A DNA stretch of 64,000 nucleotides from Lachnoanaerobaculum sanguinis. Its GTDB lineage: Bacteria; Bacillota; Clostridia; Lachnospirales; Lachnospiraceae. The position numbers and the translations under genes are program-made. This document shows, one piece after another, positions 43,256-52,163 of this stretch (its first letter is position 1; each line of letters begins with the position of its first letter). The stretch spans positions 8,894 through 72,893 of the forward strand of contig NZ_BTHK01000014.1 of the NCBI RefSeq assembly GCF_033242365.1. Reading direction: 5' to 3'. The notes under the pieces are model-generated. The model did not search any database and was not told the DNA's origin. It saw only the letters and a list, made by a program, of their open reading frames with translations.

Positions 43256-43888
43256 TTACTCTGCCTTTGTAAATGCACCGAGGCAATTATCAATACTCTG
43301 TGCATCTTGTGAATTTACTTCTATTACAGCCACATGGTTGTCCGACTGTAAAAATACTTTTGTACGATAATATGTCACACTTCCCGAAGTAAGCTCCGCA
43401 TGAAGAGACTCTACATCCTCACCCAGAAAGTTTATTGTATAGCTTTCCACTTTAACATTCTCATCACCAAGACCTTTATTTTCCTCTTTTATTGTAGAGA
43501 TATCTTCATCTATGTACGCCTTTACATCGGTACCGTCATCCAAAACTGTAAAATCCACCCTACTACCCGAATCGCCGCTTTGTGCCTCCATCTTTAATGA
43601 ATAATCATTGTGGCTTATACTCATAGCATTAATCTCGTCGGCACTTGTTATCTCCATATTTGCAGCTTTTGCATCAAACTTAACATTAAATACACTATTG
43701 GTATACACATCCCCGTCAAGCTTACCGTCAAGCTCAGTATTTTTTTTGTCATCCGAAAAAGACATCACCACTATATCCTTATCCGCCTGTGCACTCTCTT
43801 TTGCTTTATCTTTACGGGCGCAAGCAGTTATATAAAGTACAGACAGCACTGCAACACCCATAATTATAAGCTTAAAATTTTTCTTCAT
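43256..43888 (-). CDS. Lipoprotein of the array family, one domain
   Basis: 210 aa from ATG 43888 with GGAGGA upstream. Lipobox YITACARK, a short linker, then GDVYTNSVFNVKFDAKAANM, VDFTVLDDGTDVKAYIDEDI, ESYTINFLGEDVESLHAELT and NHVAVIEVNSQDAQSIDNCL ending FTKAE. It is close to the product at 42600-43235 in sequence, a recent duplication. First gene of the operon that ends at 40560. Confidence 0.82.
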   Translation of the reverse strand: MKKNFKLIIMGVAVLSVLYITACARKDKAKESAQADKDIVVMSFSDDKKNTELDGKLDGDVYTNSVFNVKFDAKAANMEITSADEINAMSISHNDYSLKMEAQSGDSGSRVDFTVLDDGTDVKAYIDEDISTIKEENKGLGDENVKVESYTINFLGEDVESLHAELTSGSVTYYRTKVFLQSDNHVAVIEVNSQDAQSIDNCLGAFTKAE

Positions 43889-43965
43889 TTTTCCTCCCGA
43901 GTACAAAATATACTTTTTATTTGAGTATATCACCTATTAAAATAAAAATAAATTGTTCAACCAAA

Positions 43966-44008
43966 AAAGCACACCTTTTTTATCAAGGTATGCCTTTTAT
44001 TATAAATA
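43966..44008 (-). terminator. Terminator of the lipoprotein gene at 44013
   Basis: Read leftward: AAGGCATACCTT, loop, AAGGTGTGCTTTTTT with one G-U pair. The arms resemble those of the groEL terminator at 50026-50058. Confidence 0.75.
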
Positions 44009-44012
44009 ATGT

Positions 44013-44699
44013 TTACTCTGCCTTTGTAAACATATCAAGTCCTTTAGAGCTTTCTTCAGCATTTGTTGTTATTGTCGCAATTGTATATATTCTTCCTCCA
44101 ACCTCAACAAAAGCCTGAGTTGTATACTGAGTTACTCCACCCATAGTTAAATCTGCAACTATAGCAGGTACATCCTTGTCCATTAATTTTGTTGTAGTAC
44201 TTTCAATCTTTAAAGCATCCTTTCCTAAGGACTCATTATTTTTCTTTGTTGTCTCAATATACTCATCCATATAGGTCTTTAAATCTGTACCTTCATCCAA
44301 TATGCCTATCATAGCTATTTTAGTATAATTATTGTTGTAAGCATAAAGTTCCAATTTTCCTTCAGACTGGATTCCCATAGCTTCAAGCTCAGCTTGATCT
44401 GCTATTCTCATATCATTGGCTGTGGCATCAAACTTCAAATTCAAAGCCTTATTTGTATAAACATTATCTGCAGTAACTCCTGCCAAATCCTCTGCAGGGA
44501 TATTGGCTTCACTTGAAGCTTCTGCGCTGCTTTCATCTTTCTTTTCTTCAGTAGTCGCTTCTGCGCTTGTTTCTTTACTTTGTGCTTCAGAAACACTTTC
44601 ACTTCCCACTGTTGCTTCAGCCTTTTTGTTACCTCCACATGCAGTTACAGCCAATACCGATGCTATAGCCAATACCGCTAATTTAAAACTTCTTCTCAT
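44013..44699 (-). CDS. Lipoprotein of the array family, one domain
   Basis: 228 aa. Lipobox AVTACGGN, a Ser/Glu/Ala-rich linker of about 40 residues, then one domain: DNVYTNKALNLKFDATANDM, IAMIGILDEGTDLKTYMDEY, STTKLMDKDVPAIVADLTMG and a C-terminal GRIYTIATITTNAEESSKGL ending MFTKAE. A terminator follows, and 112 bases with the 52-bp repeat separate it from the multi-domain gene upstream, so it is probably transcribed alone. Confidence 0.82.
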   Translation of the reverse strand: MRRSFKLAVLAIASVLAVTACGGNKKAEATVGSESVSEAQSKETSAEATTEEKKDESSAEASSEANIPAEDLAGVTADNVYTNKALNLKFDATANDMRIADQAELEAMGIQSEGKLELYAYNNNYTKIAMIGILDEGTDLKTYMDEYIETTKKNNESLGKDALKIESTTTKLMDKDVPAIVADLTMGGVTQYTTQAFVEVGGRIYTIATITTNAEESSKGLDMFTKAE

Positions 44700-44747
44700 A
44701 ATGTCCTCCGTTTTATATAACTTTTTTCGTACTGATTATACAAGACA

Positions 44748-44799
44748 GAACATATAAAAGCTTTAGGATTTGTATTAATTTTTATTTAAGATAATTTAG
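44748..44799. repeat. 52-bp intergenic repeat, copy 1
   Basis: Identical over 52 bases to 48479-48530. It begins GAACATATAAAAGC and ends GATAATTTAG on the plus strand. It lies between the lipoprotein gene at 44812 and the one at 44013, i.e. after one paralogue and before another. Confidence 0.95.
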
Positions 44800-44811
44800 G
44801 TTTAATATGAT

Positions 44812-46596
44812 TTATTCGTATTTCTGAAATAAATCAAGTCCTGCCTGTGCCTCTTTTTCATCCTTTCCGCTTGATACTATAATCATCATGTAATCATCCT
44901 TTACTACAAAGAGATATTTCTGACACTGTTTTGCAACTGTTGTATCCACATAAATATCCAAACATGATAATTCCTTACCGAGAAAATATGCATCCGATTT
45001 CTTTACCTCTGAACTTTTCAGCTGATCTTTAGGGACTTTACTAAGTTGACTTTCCATTATCTCTTTTTGTGCATCCAAATATTCATCCATAGGCATTAAC
45101 ATATCATTTTTTGCCAAAGAAACACTTATTCTCTTTGTAGTGTCTGTATTATCAATTAAAAACATATCTATAAATGATTTACCATCTTTAATATGCTTAT
45201 TTACAGCATTTACATCCGATCTTTCTATACCGTCATTACCCATATTTTTTAGTCCTTCATCACTTACAAACTCCAGACCTGTTGTATTGGCATCGAATTT
45301 TATATTCATCATTTCATTACTGTAGACATTATCATTTATTTTTCCCGGAATAATTCCATCTGTCTGCACATCACCGGAATCTTCACTGTTTTCTGATGTT
45401 TTTGTAAACATTTCAAAAGCTGACTTAGCACTGTATTTATCCGGACCGTAAGAATTTATTACTCCTATATAATCTCCTGCCTCTATATAGGCGGTATATT
45501 GATATTTACTATCTTTATCCTTTGTTTCAGTAAATAAACAAGGTACATCCTTTCCGGAAATTTTAACAGTTAATCTTTCTGCCTTAGAATCTTTTTTCAA
45601 CTGTTTCTCTAAGTATTTGTCTAGTTGTCCTTTGTTTTCTGATATTGAAACTACCAGCTTTTGTGCATTATCTCTCTCCTTACTGACCACCATATCAATA
45701 GCAGATCCGCCTTTTTTAATATAATATATCCTATCTTCTTCTGAAATAGGGTCCATAATACTTGTTGCTACTTCATCAAAAACATATCCGTTTGCTTTTG
45801 CATCAAATTTTATATCAAACATCTTGTTTGTATATACATCATTATTTATCTCTCCCTTTGAAAATTCTATCTCCGATTTAGTATCGTTTTTAACGGATTC
45901 ATCAGATTTACTGCTCTTTGCATCACCATCAGTTTCCGTATACTTTTCAAACATTCCCAAATATTTATCAATATCCTCGCTATTATCTCCTCTTACATGA
46001 ATTTCTATAAAGTATTCACCTAACTGTTTATACAATGTAGAATCGGCATATTCTATACCGTCCTCATTTATAACGATATCCACACTAAGCAGCTTTTCTC
46101 CCATAAAATCTCTTATTGTCTTTTTTACTTTAGGATTTTTAAATCTCTCTTTTTGCTCACCTTCTTGTTTTTTAACCTCTTTATCAATATACTTTTCCAA
46201 ACCGTTTTTCATTTCATGGTTTTTATCCTTATATATCATTACCTCTACATAACTACCGGGGTTTTTATTATCAATGGCTTCCATATCACTTATATAATAG
46301 CCCTTATTAAGTCTGTCATGTACAGCATTCATATCTGACCTTTTTACAACTTTGCCGTCAAGCCTGTTGATAAATTCCTCTTCAACTGATACCTCCATAT
46401 CATTGGCATTTCCGTCAAACTTTAAATTAAGCATTTTGCTTGTGTATACTCCATCAACTACTTCTCCCAAAGAAATATCCTCAGCCTTGAACTCACTGAC
46501 AGTTTCACCTATTTTTTTATCTTCTTTTACTCTACACCCCGAAAAGCAAAGTGATAAAGTAACAGCCAGCATTCCTAATTTAAAAATTCTCTTCAT
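44812..46596 (-). CDS. Lipoprotein with three tandem array domains
   Basis: 594 aa from ATG 46596 with GGAGGAG upstream. Lipobox CFSGCRVK. Three domains of about 155-180 residues at roughly 44-222, 244-400 and 414-594, each opening with the motif (D/N)xVYxxKMxxIKFDxxAN (VDGVYTSKMLNLKFDGNAND, NNDVYTNKMFDIKFDAKANG, NDNVYSNEMMNIKFDANTTG) and each ending in a D/G-rich strand plus MFxKY/T. Acidic linkers separate them. Domain 3 shares the RSDVNAVNKHIKDGKSFIDM type of segment with the two-domain paralogue. Function unknown; exported and lipid-anchored. Confidence 0.82.
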   Translation of the reverse strand: MKRIFKLGMLAVTLSLCFSGCRVKEDKKIGETVSEFKAEDISLGEVVDGVYTSKMLNLKFDGNANDMEVSVEEEFINRLDGKVVKRSDMNAVHDRLNKGYYISDMEAIDNKNPGSYVEVMIYKDKNHEMKNGLEKYIDKEVKKQEGEQKERFKNPKVKKTIRDFMGEKLLSVDIVINEDGIEYADSTLYKQLGEYFIEIHVRGDNSEDIDKYLGMFEKYTETDGDAKSSKSDESVKNDTKSEIEFSKGEINNDVYTNKMFDIKFDAKANGYVFDEVATSIMDPISEEDRIYYIKKGGSAIDMVVSKERDNAQKLVVSISENKGQLDKYLEKQLKKDSKAERLTVKISGKDVPCLFTETKDKDSKYQYTAYIEAGDYIGVINSYGPDKYSAKSAFEMFTKTSENSEDSGDVQTDGIIPGKINDNVYSNEMMNIKFDANTTGLEFVSDEGLKNMGNDGIERSDVNAVNKHIKDGKSFIDMFLIDNTDTTKRISVSLAKNDMLMPMDEYLDAQKEIMESQLSKVPKDQLKSSEVKKSDAYFLGKELSCLDIYVDTTVAKQCQKYLFVVKDDYMMIIVSSGKDEKEAQAGLDLFQKYE

Positions 46597-46614
46597 AGTC
46601 TCCTCCAAATATAT

Positions 46615-48447
46615 TTATTCCTCAATTTTACTGATTGCATCAATCATTTGCTTTGCTGATAACTCATCACCGGCAAATGCAGATATCTCAGCAAAATAAT
46701 TTCCAACTTTTAAATATACAGCTCTTTCATATAAGTCCTGTCCATATATATTTGCGTGTAGACTTATATATGTTCTGGTTTCTCCCAAAAATTCATCCTC
46801 ACCTTTTTTTATCTCCGGGTATATACCCTTCATGTGATATTTATCCTTTAAGCCTGCCATTTGCCTGTTTATATAACTGTCTAGGTCCTTTAGTGTATCC
46901 TCCTTTTTTATAATGACGCTTAATATACTTTTATTTTCAATATCTGCACGCATATCCACAAACTTGTCACCATTTTCCAGAAGTTGCGATACCTCATCAA
47001 TATCCCACTTTTTTTCATCGGTACTATAAAATCTATTATTTTCTTCTTCCCTACTTTTTATCTTCATGCCAAGTGATTTTTCATCAAATCTGATTCCGAA
47101 CATCTTGTTTATGTAAATACCGTTGTTTATCTCACCGATAGAAAACTCAAAATTATTATCAACTTCCTCCCCATCATTTATACTCTCTGATGAATCTGTT
47201 GTTTCATCACTATCAATCTCAACTTGTTTATCTAATACTTCAAATAATTTAAATCCGTCTTTTGGTGCCAATGAATATTCTCCCCCTGAAGAAATAATGG
47301 TTATATATTTTCCTCTTTTTATAAATGCCAACTCTATGGTTGCTGTTCCGTCATAATAAACCTTTTTAAATTCTATACCCGGAACCTCTTCTCCAAATAA
47401 CTCTATTGTTTTCTTTTTTGAATCAAAGTCTTTTTTCAGTTTATTAAGTTCTTTTTCAAGGAATGTATTCAAATCATATTCGGATTTATAAACAAATATT
47501 GAAATAGCTAATTTATTATCAGGTGTAGTAGCATGCATATCTACAAAATAATCACCTTTATTTAAAACCTCTTTTACAGACTCTATATCTGCTCTGTCAG
47601 AATCATTATATCCAAACTTCTTTTTAATTTCCTCATCATTTCTAAACCTTAAATTATTAGCTTTACCGTCAACTTTTAAGTTAAGCATCTTATTTGTATA
47701 TATACCGTTTTCAATTTCACCGACGGTGAACTTTACATTTTCATCTAAATCAAAAATATATTTGGGTTCTACATGCTCTTCATAATCCGGAGCTACAAAC
47801 ATACTCAAAACTTCCTGAATATCCTTGCTGTCTTTGCCCTCAACTTTTATCTCAATAAAATAGTCATCAACTTTCATATATAAAATACTTTCAGCATATT
47901 CTATTCTTTCTCCGTTTAAGCGAATATCTATGCTCTGTACTTCTTTATCTAATAATATTCCGGTTGACAATTTCACTTCAGCATTATCATATTCTCCTTC
48001 ATATTCTTTTTTTTGTTTTTGGAGCTCAGCTTCAATATGTTTTTCCATGCCTTTTTCTTCGGTTTCTCTATATATCTTTATGCTGACATATCTGGATGCA
48101 CCTGACCTATCCGATGCTTCCATATCATTTATATAATTTCTTTTGTCTTTACCGGCCTTTGTAGAGTCAGTATCCGAGTATACTTCCATACCTTCTATTT
48201 CTTTTCTGCCGAGCACATACATATTATGTATTTTACCGTTAAGTTTTAACTGAAACATTTCATTTATATATACATCTTTACGGACTTCTCCAGTATAATC
48301 ATCTGAATATTCCGTATCTGAGTATTTTAAATCCTGATGTTCTGAATCCAAATTTTCTACATTTTTTAAATTATTTCTACAACCTGAAATCAGTAATATA
48401 ATTACTGCAATAAACCATATAATTACTAATTTTAAGGTTCGTTTCAT
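46615..48447 (-). CDS. Lipoprotein with three tandem array domains
   Basis: 610 aa from ATG 48447 with GGTGGAG upstream. Lipobox LISGCRNN. Domains open at about residues 54 (RKDVYINEMFQLKLNGKIHN), 247 (ENGIYTNKMLNLKVDGKANN) and 428 (NNGIYINKMFGIRFDEKSLG). The middle and last domains are close to the two domains of the product at 48542-49828 (DSDRADIESVKEVLNKGDYF, KFVDMRADIENKSILSVIIK), so one arose from the other. It is separated from the next gene by 18 bases and is co-transcribed with it. Confidence 0.82.
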   Translation of the reverse strand: MKRTLKLVIIWFIAVIILLISGCRNNLKNVENLDSEHQDLKYSDTEYSDDYTGEVRKDVYINEMFQLKLNGKIHNMYVLGRKEIEGMEVYSDTDSTKAGKDKRNYINDMEASDRSGASRYVSIKIYRETEEKGMEKHIEAELQKQKKEYEGEYDNAEVKLSTGILLDKEVQSIDIRLNGERIEYAESILYMKVDDYFIEIKVEGKDSKDIQEVLSMFVAPDYEEHVEPKYIFDLDENVKFTVGEIENGIYTNKMLNLKVDGKANNLRFRNDEEIKKKFGYNDSDRADIESVKEVLNKGDYFVDMHATTPDNKLAISIFVYKSEYDLNTFLEKELNKLKKDFDSKKKTIELFGEEVPGIEFKKVYYDGTATIELAFIKRGKYITIISSGGEYSLAPKDGFKLFEVLDKQVEIDSDETTDSSESINDGEEVDNNFEFSIGEINNGIYINKMFGIRFDEKSLGMKIKSREEENNRFYSTDEKKWDIDEVSQLLENGDKFVDMRADIENKSILSVIIKKEDTLKDLDSYINRQMAGLKDKYHMKGIYPEIKKGEDEFLGETRTYISLHANIYGQDLYERAVYLKVGNYFAEISAFAGDELSAKQMIDAISKIEE

Positions 48448-48478
48448 AGACTCCACCTCATGTGCAAAATACAAACCG

Positions 48479-48530
48479 GAACATATAAAAGCTTTAGGAT
48501 TTGTATTAATTTTTATTTAAGATAATTTAG
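48479..48530. repeat. 52-bp intergenic repeat, copy 2
   Basis: Exact copy of 44748-44799, located after the two-domain lipoprotein gene and before the three-domain gene at 46615. A further shared stretch, CCTCATGTGCAAAATACAAA, lies next to it (48457 on) and again upstream of the 49828 start. Confidence 0.95.
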
Positions 48531-48541
48531 TTTATTAAATA

Positions 48542-49828
48542 TTATTTTTCAAGTTTTGTAAACATATCTATATATTTACTTGCACCTTCTTCACTGTCCG
48601 CATATGATGTTATCTCCGCAACATAATTTCCTACTTTAAGAAATACTATTTTTTGATATGCTGTATTTCCATTATCGGTTGCTCTTACAGTTACATAAGG
48701 CATAGTTTCACCTATGAACTCACCACTACCTTTTTGTGTTTCAACCTCCATTCCCATTCTCTCCATACCTTGTTTTATTCCTACTACAGCTCTGTCCGCA
48801 TAAGTATCGGTATCTTTTATATTTTCTTCCTTTTTTATCATTACACTTACAGAACCTTTTTCACTTACGGCATGCATATCCACAAATTTTTTACCCGTAT
48901 CAAGATACTCTATTACTGCTTTAATATCAGATTCATTTTTTCCTGTATCATAGAAGTTTTTATTTGCCTCTTCTTTACTTGCAAATATCATATCATTTGA
49001 CTTTCCGTCAAAATTTAATCCAAACATTTTGTTTGTATAAATATCATTTTCTATCTCACCTATTTGTACTTCTACATCTTCACTTGCAGTTTCTGTACTT
49101 TCAGCAGTACTTATTACTTCATTGGAATTGTCCTTTGTTTCCGCATTTTCTAATTCTTCCTGATTATCCAATATTTCAATTGAATCAAAACCTGTCTGTG
49201 GAGCGGCTGCGTAAATTCCACCGGAGATAATCACCATTACATATTCTCCTCTTCTTATAAAGGCAAGTTTTTGATATACTTTTGAATCTTTTCCGTTTAT
49301 TGTGTATCTTATACCTTTAACTTCTTTTCCAAGCACATTTACAGTTGTCTTACTCGCACCTAAACTTGGGTCTAAATCCGATAATTGTTTTTCTAAAAAA
49401 GTATCAAGGTCTGAATCAGACTTAAGGATCATCACTGAAACGGCCCTTTTATTTTTTGGTGTAGTCGCATACATATCTACAAAGGCATCACCCTTATCCA
49501 ATACCTCTTTTACCGAATCAATATCAGATCTGTCTGAATCATTGAATCCGAATTGATTTTTGATTGAATCATCATTTTCAAAATTATACTGATTTTCTTT
49601 TCCGTTAACTTTTATATTGAACATCTTATTTGTATATATGCCGTTCTCTACTTTTCCAACAGAGAATTCTTTATAAGTATCTGAATCTACAACATAATTT
49701 GATTCAACTTTTTTTGTAGTTTCCACTTTTTGTTCAAAATCTTCACTGTTTTTCTTACCGCAGGCATTCATAGATAACATAGATACAGCCATCAAACCAA
49801 TAACAGAAATTTTAAATATTCTCTTCAT
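48542..49828 (-). CDS. Lipoprotein with two tandem array domains
   Basis: 428 aa. Lipobox SMNACGKK. Domain 1 at about 60-230 opens ENGIYTNKMFNIKVNGKENQ and includes DSDRSDIDSVKEVLDKGDAF; domain 2 at about 262-428 opens ENDIYTNKMFGLNFDGKSND and includes KFVDMHAVSEKGSVSVMIKK and a final MFTKLEK. A Glu/Ser/Thr-rich linker joins them. It is the first gene of the array in transcription order. GGAGGA precedes the ATG. Function unknown. Confidence 0.82.
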   Translation of the reverse strand: MKRIFKISVIGLMAVSMLSMNACGKKNSEDFEQKVETTKKVESNYVVDSDTYKEFSVGKVENGIYTNKMFNIKVNGKENQYNFENDDSIKNQFGFNDSDRSDIDSVKEVLDKGDAFVDMYATTPKNKRAVSVMILKSDSDLDTFLEKQLSDLDPSLGASKTTVNVLGKEVKGIRYTINGKDSKVYQKLAFIRRGEYVMVIISGGIYAAAPQTGFDSIEILDNQEELENAETKDNSNEVISTAESTETASEDVEVQIGEIENDIYTNKMFGLNFDGKSNDMIFASKEEANKNFYDTGKNESDIKAVIEYLDTGKKFVDMHAVSEKGSVSVMIKKEENIKDTDTYADRAVVGIKQGMERMGMEVETQKGSGEFIGETMPYVTVRATDNGNTAYQKIVFLKVGNYVAEITSYADSEEGASKYIDMFTKLEK

Positions 49829-50025
49829 TTTTCCTCCTCATGTGCAAAATACAAACTCCAACAAAAGTTCTCTATTGCTCAAATACATTTTAATGAAATT
49901 ATATTCTTCATTAAGAAAAAAATATATTATGCACAATAACGAAATTATGTCCTTTATTTTATACAATATTACTTTAACAATTTCTAATTACAGCTTATTG
50001 CATAATTTTTAAAACTTTAAACACA

Positions 50026-50058
50026 AAAAGGGCACACCCTGTTTCCAAGGTATGCCCT
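50026..50058 (-). terminator. Terminator of groESL
   Basis: Read leftward: AGGGCATACC, loop TTGGAAAC, AGGGTGTGCCCT, then TTTTTG. A short stable hairpin 24 bases after the groEL stop codon. Confidence 0.88.
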
Positions 50059-50081
50059 ATAAGCTTTATTATAAAGTTTTA

Positions 50082-51701
50082 TTACATCATTCCCATTCCG
50101 CCGCCTGCAGGCATTGCAGGTGCGTCTTCTTTTATATTGGCTACTGCCGACTCTGTTGTAAGAAGTGTAGATGCAACCGAGTTTGCATTCTGAAGTGCAG
50201 ATCTTGTAACCTTTGCAGGGTCCAAGATACCTGCCTTAACCATATCAACATACTCTTCTCTGAAAGCATCAAATCCTACACCTTCGCTTGACTCTCTTAC
50301 CTTGTTTACAACAACGCTTCCTTCAAGTCCGGCATTCTCAACTATTCTGAAAAGCGGTGCCTCAAGTGCCTTAAGTATAATCTTTGCACCTGTTCTCTCA
50401 TCACCTTCAAGGGTAGCCACAAGCTTCTCAACTTCTTTACTTGCATGGATATAAGCTGAACCGCCTCCTGCAATGATACCTTCCTCAACAGCCGCTCTTG
50501 TAGCATTGAGTGCATCTTCCATACGAAGTTTTGCTTCCTTCATCTCAGTCTCTGTAGCCGCACCGACTCTGATAACCGCTACACCACCTGAAAGCTTAGC
50601 AAGTCTTTCCTGTAATTTCTCTTTATCAAACTCGGATGTAGTTTCTGACAGCTGTGCTTTAATTTGAGCGACTCTGTTGTCAATATCAGCCTTTGAACCC
50701 TGTCCGTCAACGATAACGGTATTCTCTTTTTGAACCTTAACACTCTTTGCACGTCCAAGGCTTGCAAGTGTAGCATCCTTAAGCTCAAGTCCCAGTTCCT
50801 CGCTGATTACTGTACCGCCTGTAAGAACAGCGATATCCTTTAACATATCTTTTCTTCTGTCACCATATCCCGGAGCCTTTACAGCTACAACATTGAATGT
50901 TCCTCTAAGCTTATTTACTATAAGTGTTGTAAGAGCTTCACCCTCTACATCCTCAGCTATAATAAGAAGCTTCTGTCCTGATTTAACAAGCTCCTCAAGT
51001 ACAGGTAAGATATCCTGAATATTTGAAATCTTCTTATCTGTAATAAGTATATACGGATCATCAAGATTTGCTTCCATCTTCTCCATATCTGTACACATAT
51101 ATGCAGAAACATAACCTCTGTCAAACTGCATACCCTCTACCAAGTCAAGCTCTGTCTTCATAGTCTTTGACTCTTCAATAGTGATAACACCCTCGTTTGT
51201 TACCTTCTCCATAGCATCTGCTACAAGGCTTCCAACCTCATCATCACTTGCAGATATAGCTGCAACTCTTGCAATCTGGTCTTTTCCCTTTATAGGCTCA
51301 CTCATCTTTGCAATAGCCTCTACTGCTGCATCTGTAGCCTTCTTCATTCCCTTACGTAAAATTATAGGATTTGCACCTGCCGCAAGGTTTTTCATTCCCT
51401 CATTTATCATTGCCTGTGCAAGAACTGTAGCTGTTGTTGTACCATCACCTGCCACATCATTTGTCTTTGTAGCAACTTCCTTTACAAGCTGCGCACCCAT
51501 GTTCTCAAACGCATCTTCAAGCTCAACTTCCTTTGCAATAGTAACACCGTCATTTGTGATAAGTGGTGTACCGAATGACTTATCAAGTACAACATTTCTT
51601 CCCTTAGGTCCCAATGTAACTCTTACTGTATCAGCCAGCTTGTTTACACCGGCTTCCAATGCTTTTCTGGCTTCAACGCCATATTTAATATCCTTAGCCA
51701 T
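50082..51701 (-). CDS. groEL: Chaperonin GroEL
   Basis: 539 aa, the large subunit of the GroEL/GroES folding chamber. Signatures: start AKDIKYGVEARKALEAGVNK, the ATP site VTLGPKGRNVVLDKSFG and AGDGTTTATVLAQAMI, the family signature region AAVEEGIIAGGGSAYIHASK, and the C-terminal GGM tail (PAGGGMGMM). Length is standard. It follows groES by 30 bases in a heat-shock operon under the CIRCE-like element. Confidence 0.98.
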   Translation of the reverse strand: MAKDIKYGVEARKALEAGVNKLADTVRVTLGPKGRNVVLDKSFGTPLITNDGVTIAKEVELEDAFENMGAQLVKEVATKTNDVAGDGTTTATVLAQAMINEGMKNLAAGANPIILRKGMKKATDAAVEAIAKMSEPIKGKDQIARVAAISASDDEVGSLVADAMEKVTNEGVITIEESKTMKTELDLVEGMQFDRGYVSAYMCTDMEKMEANLDDPYILITDKKISNIQDILPVLEELVKSGQKLLIIAEDVEGEALTTLIVNKLRGTFNVVAVKAPGYGDRRKDMLKDIAVLTGGTVISEELGLELKDATLASLGRAKSVKVQKENTVIVDGQGSKADIDNRVAQIKAQLSETTSEFDKEKLQERLAKLSGGVAVIRVGAATETEMKEAKLRMEDALNATRAAVEEGIIAGGGSAYIHASKEVEKLVATLEGDERTGAKIILKALEAPLFRIVENAGLEGSVVVNKVRESSEGVGFDAFREEYVDMVKAGILDPAKVTRSALQNANSVASTLLTTESAVANIKEDAPAMPAGGGMGMM

Positions 51702-51731
51702 ATTTACCTCCGTCTAAACTATATAAAATTA

Positions 51732-52016
51732 TTATTCAATTACTGCCAAAATATCATTCTGCTTTACAACGATATATTCTTCCTTGTCAAGCTCCACCTC
51801 TGTACCTGCATACTTGGAATAAATAACCTTGTCGCCAACCTTGACCTGCATCTTTATTTCTTTTCCGTCTACAACTCCTCCCGGACCTACTGCAACAACC
51901 TCTGCCTGTGAAGGCTTCTCCTTTGCCTGTCCCGGAAGTACAATACCTGATGCTGTTGTCTCTTCAGCAACCAATTGCTTTAAAACTACTCTATCGAATA
52001 AAGGTACTAACTTCAT
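51732..52016 (-). CDS. groES: Co-chaperonin GroES
   Basis: 94 aa, the heptameric lid of GroEL. Typical start LVPLFDRVVLKQLVAEETTA with the mobile-loop residues GIVLPGQAKEKPSQA, then VGDKVIYSKYAGTEVELD. A ribosome binding site AGGAGG precedes the ATG. First gene of the operon. Confidence 0.97.
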   Translation of the reverse strand: MKLVPLFDRVVLKQLVAEETTASGIVLPGQAKEKPSQAEVVAVGPGGVVDGKEIKMQVKVGDKVIYSKYAGTEVELDKEEYIVVKQNDILAVIE

Positions 52017-52057
52017 TTTGTATTCCTCCTAAATGTTTATAAACTTAACTATGAAGT

Positions 52058-52100
52058 TTTATACCACTTTTTATTAGCAGTGTCAAGGTTTGAGTGCTAA
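52058..52100 (-). promoter_or_regulatory. groESL promoter with degenerate CIRCE element
   Basis: Read leftward: TTGACA (52081-52086), 17-base spacer, TATAAA (52058-52063). Overlapping the -35 is a CIRCE-like dyad at 52074-52100. On the plus strand its right arm GAGTGCTAA is perfect, the 9-base spacer is normal and the left arm is TTAGCAGTG instead of TTAGCACTC (two changes). HrcA is the expected repressor; no hrcA gene is in the window. Confidence 0.85.
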
Positions 52101-52111
52101 TATTCTTAATA

Positions 52112-52153
52112 AATTAAAAATCAGCCTCAACTTTAACAGTTTATGGCTGATTT
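52112..52153 (-). terminator. Terminator of the NSS transporter gene
   Basis: Read leftward: AAATCAGCC, an 18-base loop, GGCTGATTT, then TTAATTT. It starts 11 bases after the transporter stop codon. Confidence 0.78.
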
Positions 52154-52163
52154 CTTTTATTTC

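Noticed and set aside
51181..51717. 178-aa open frame antisense to groEL
   Set aside because: A codon-bias shadow of a highly conserved gene; no ribosome binding site and no family-like sequence.
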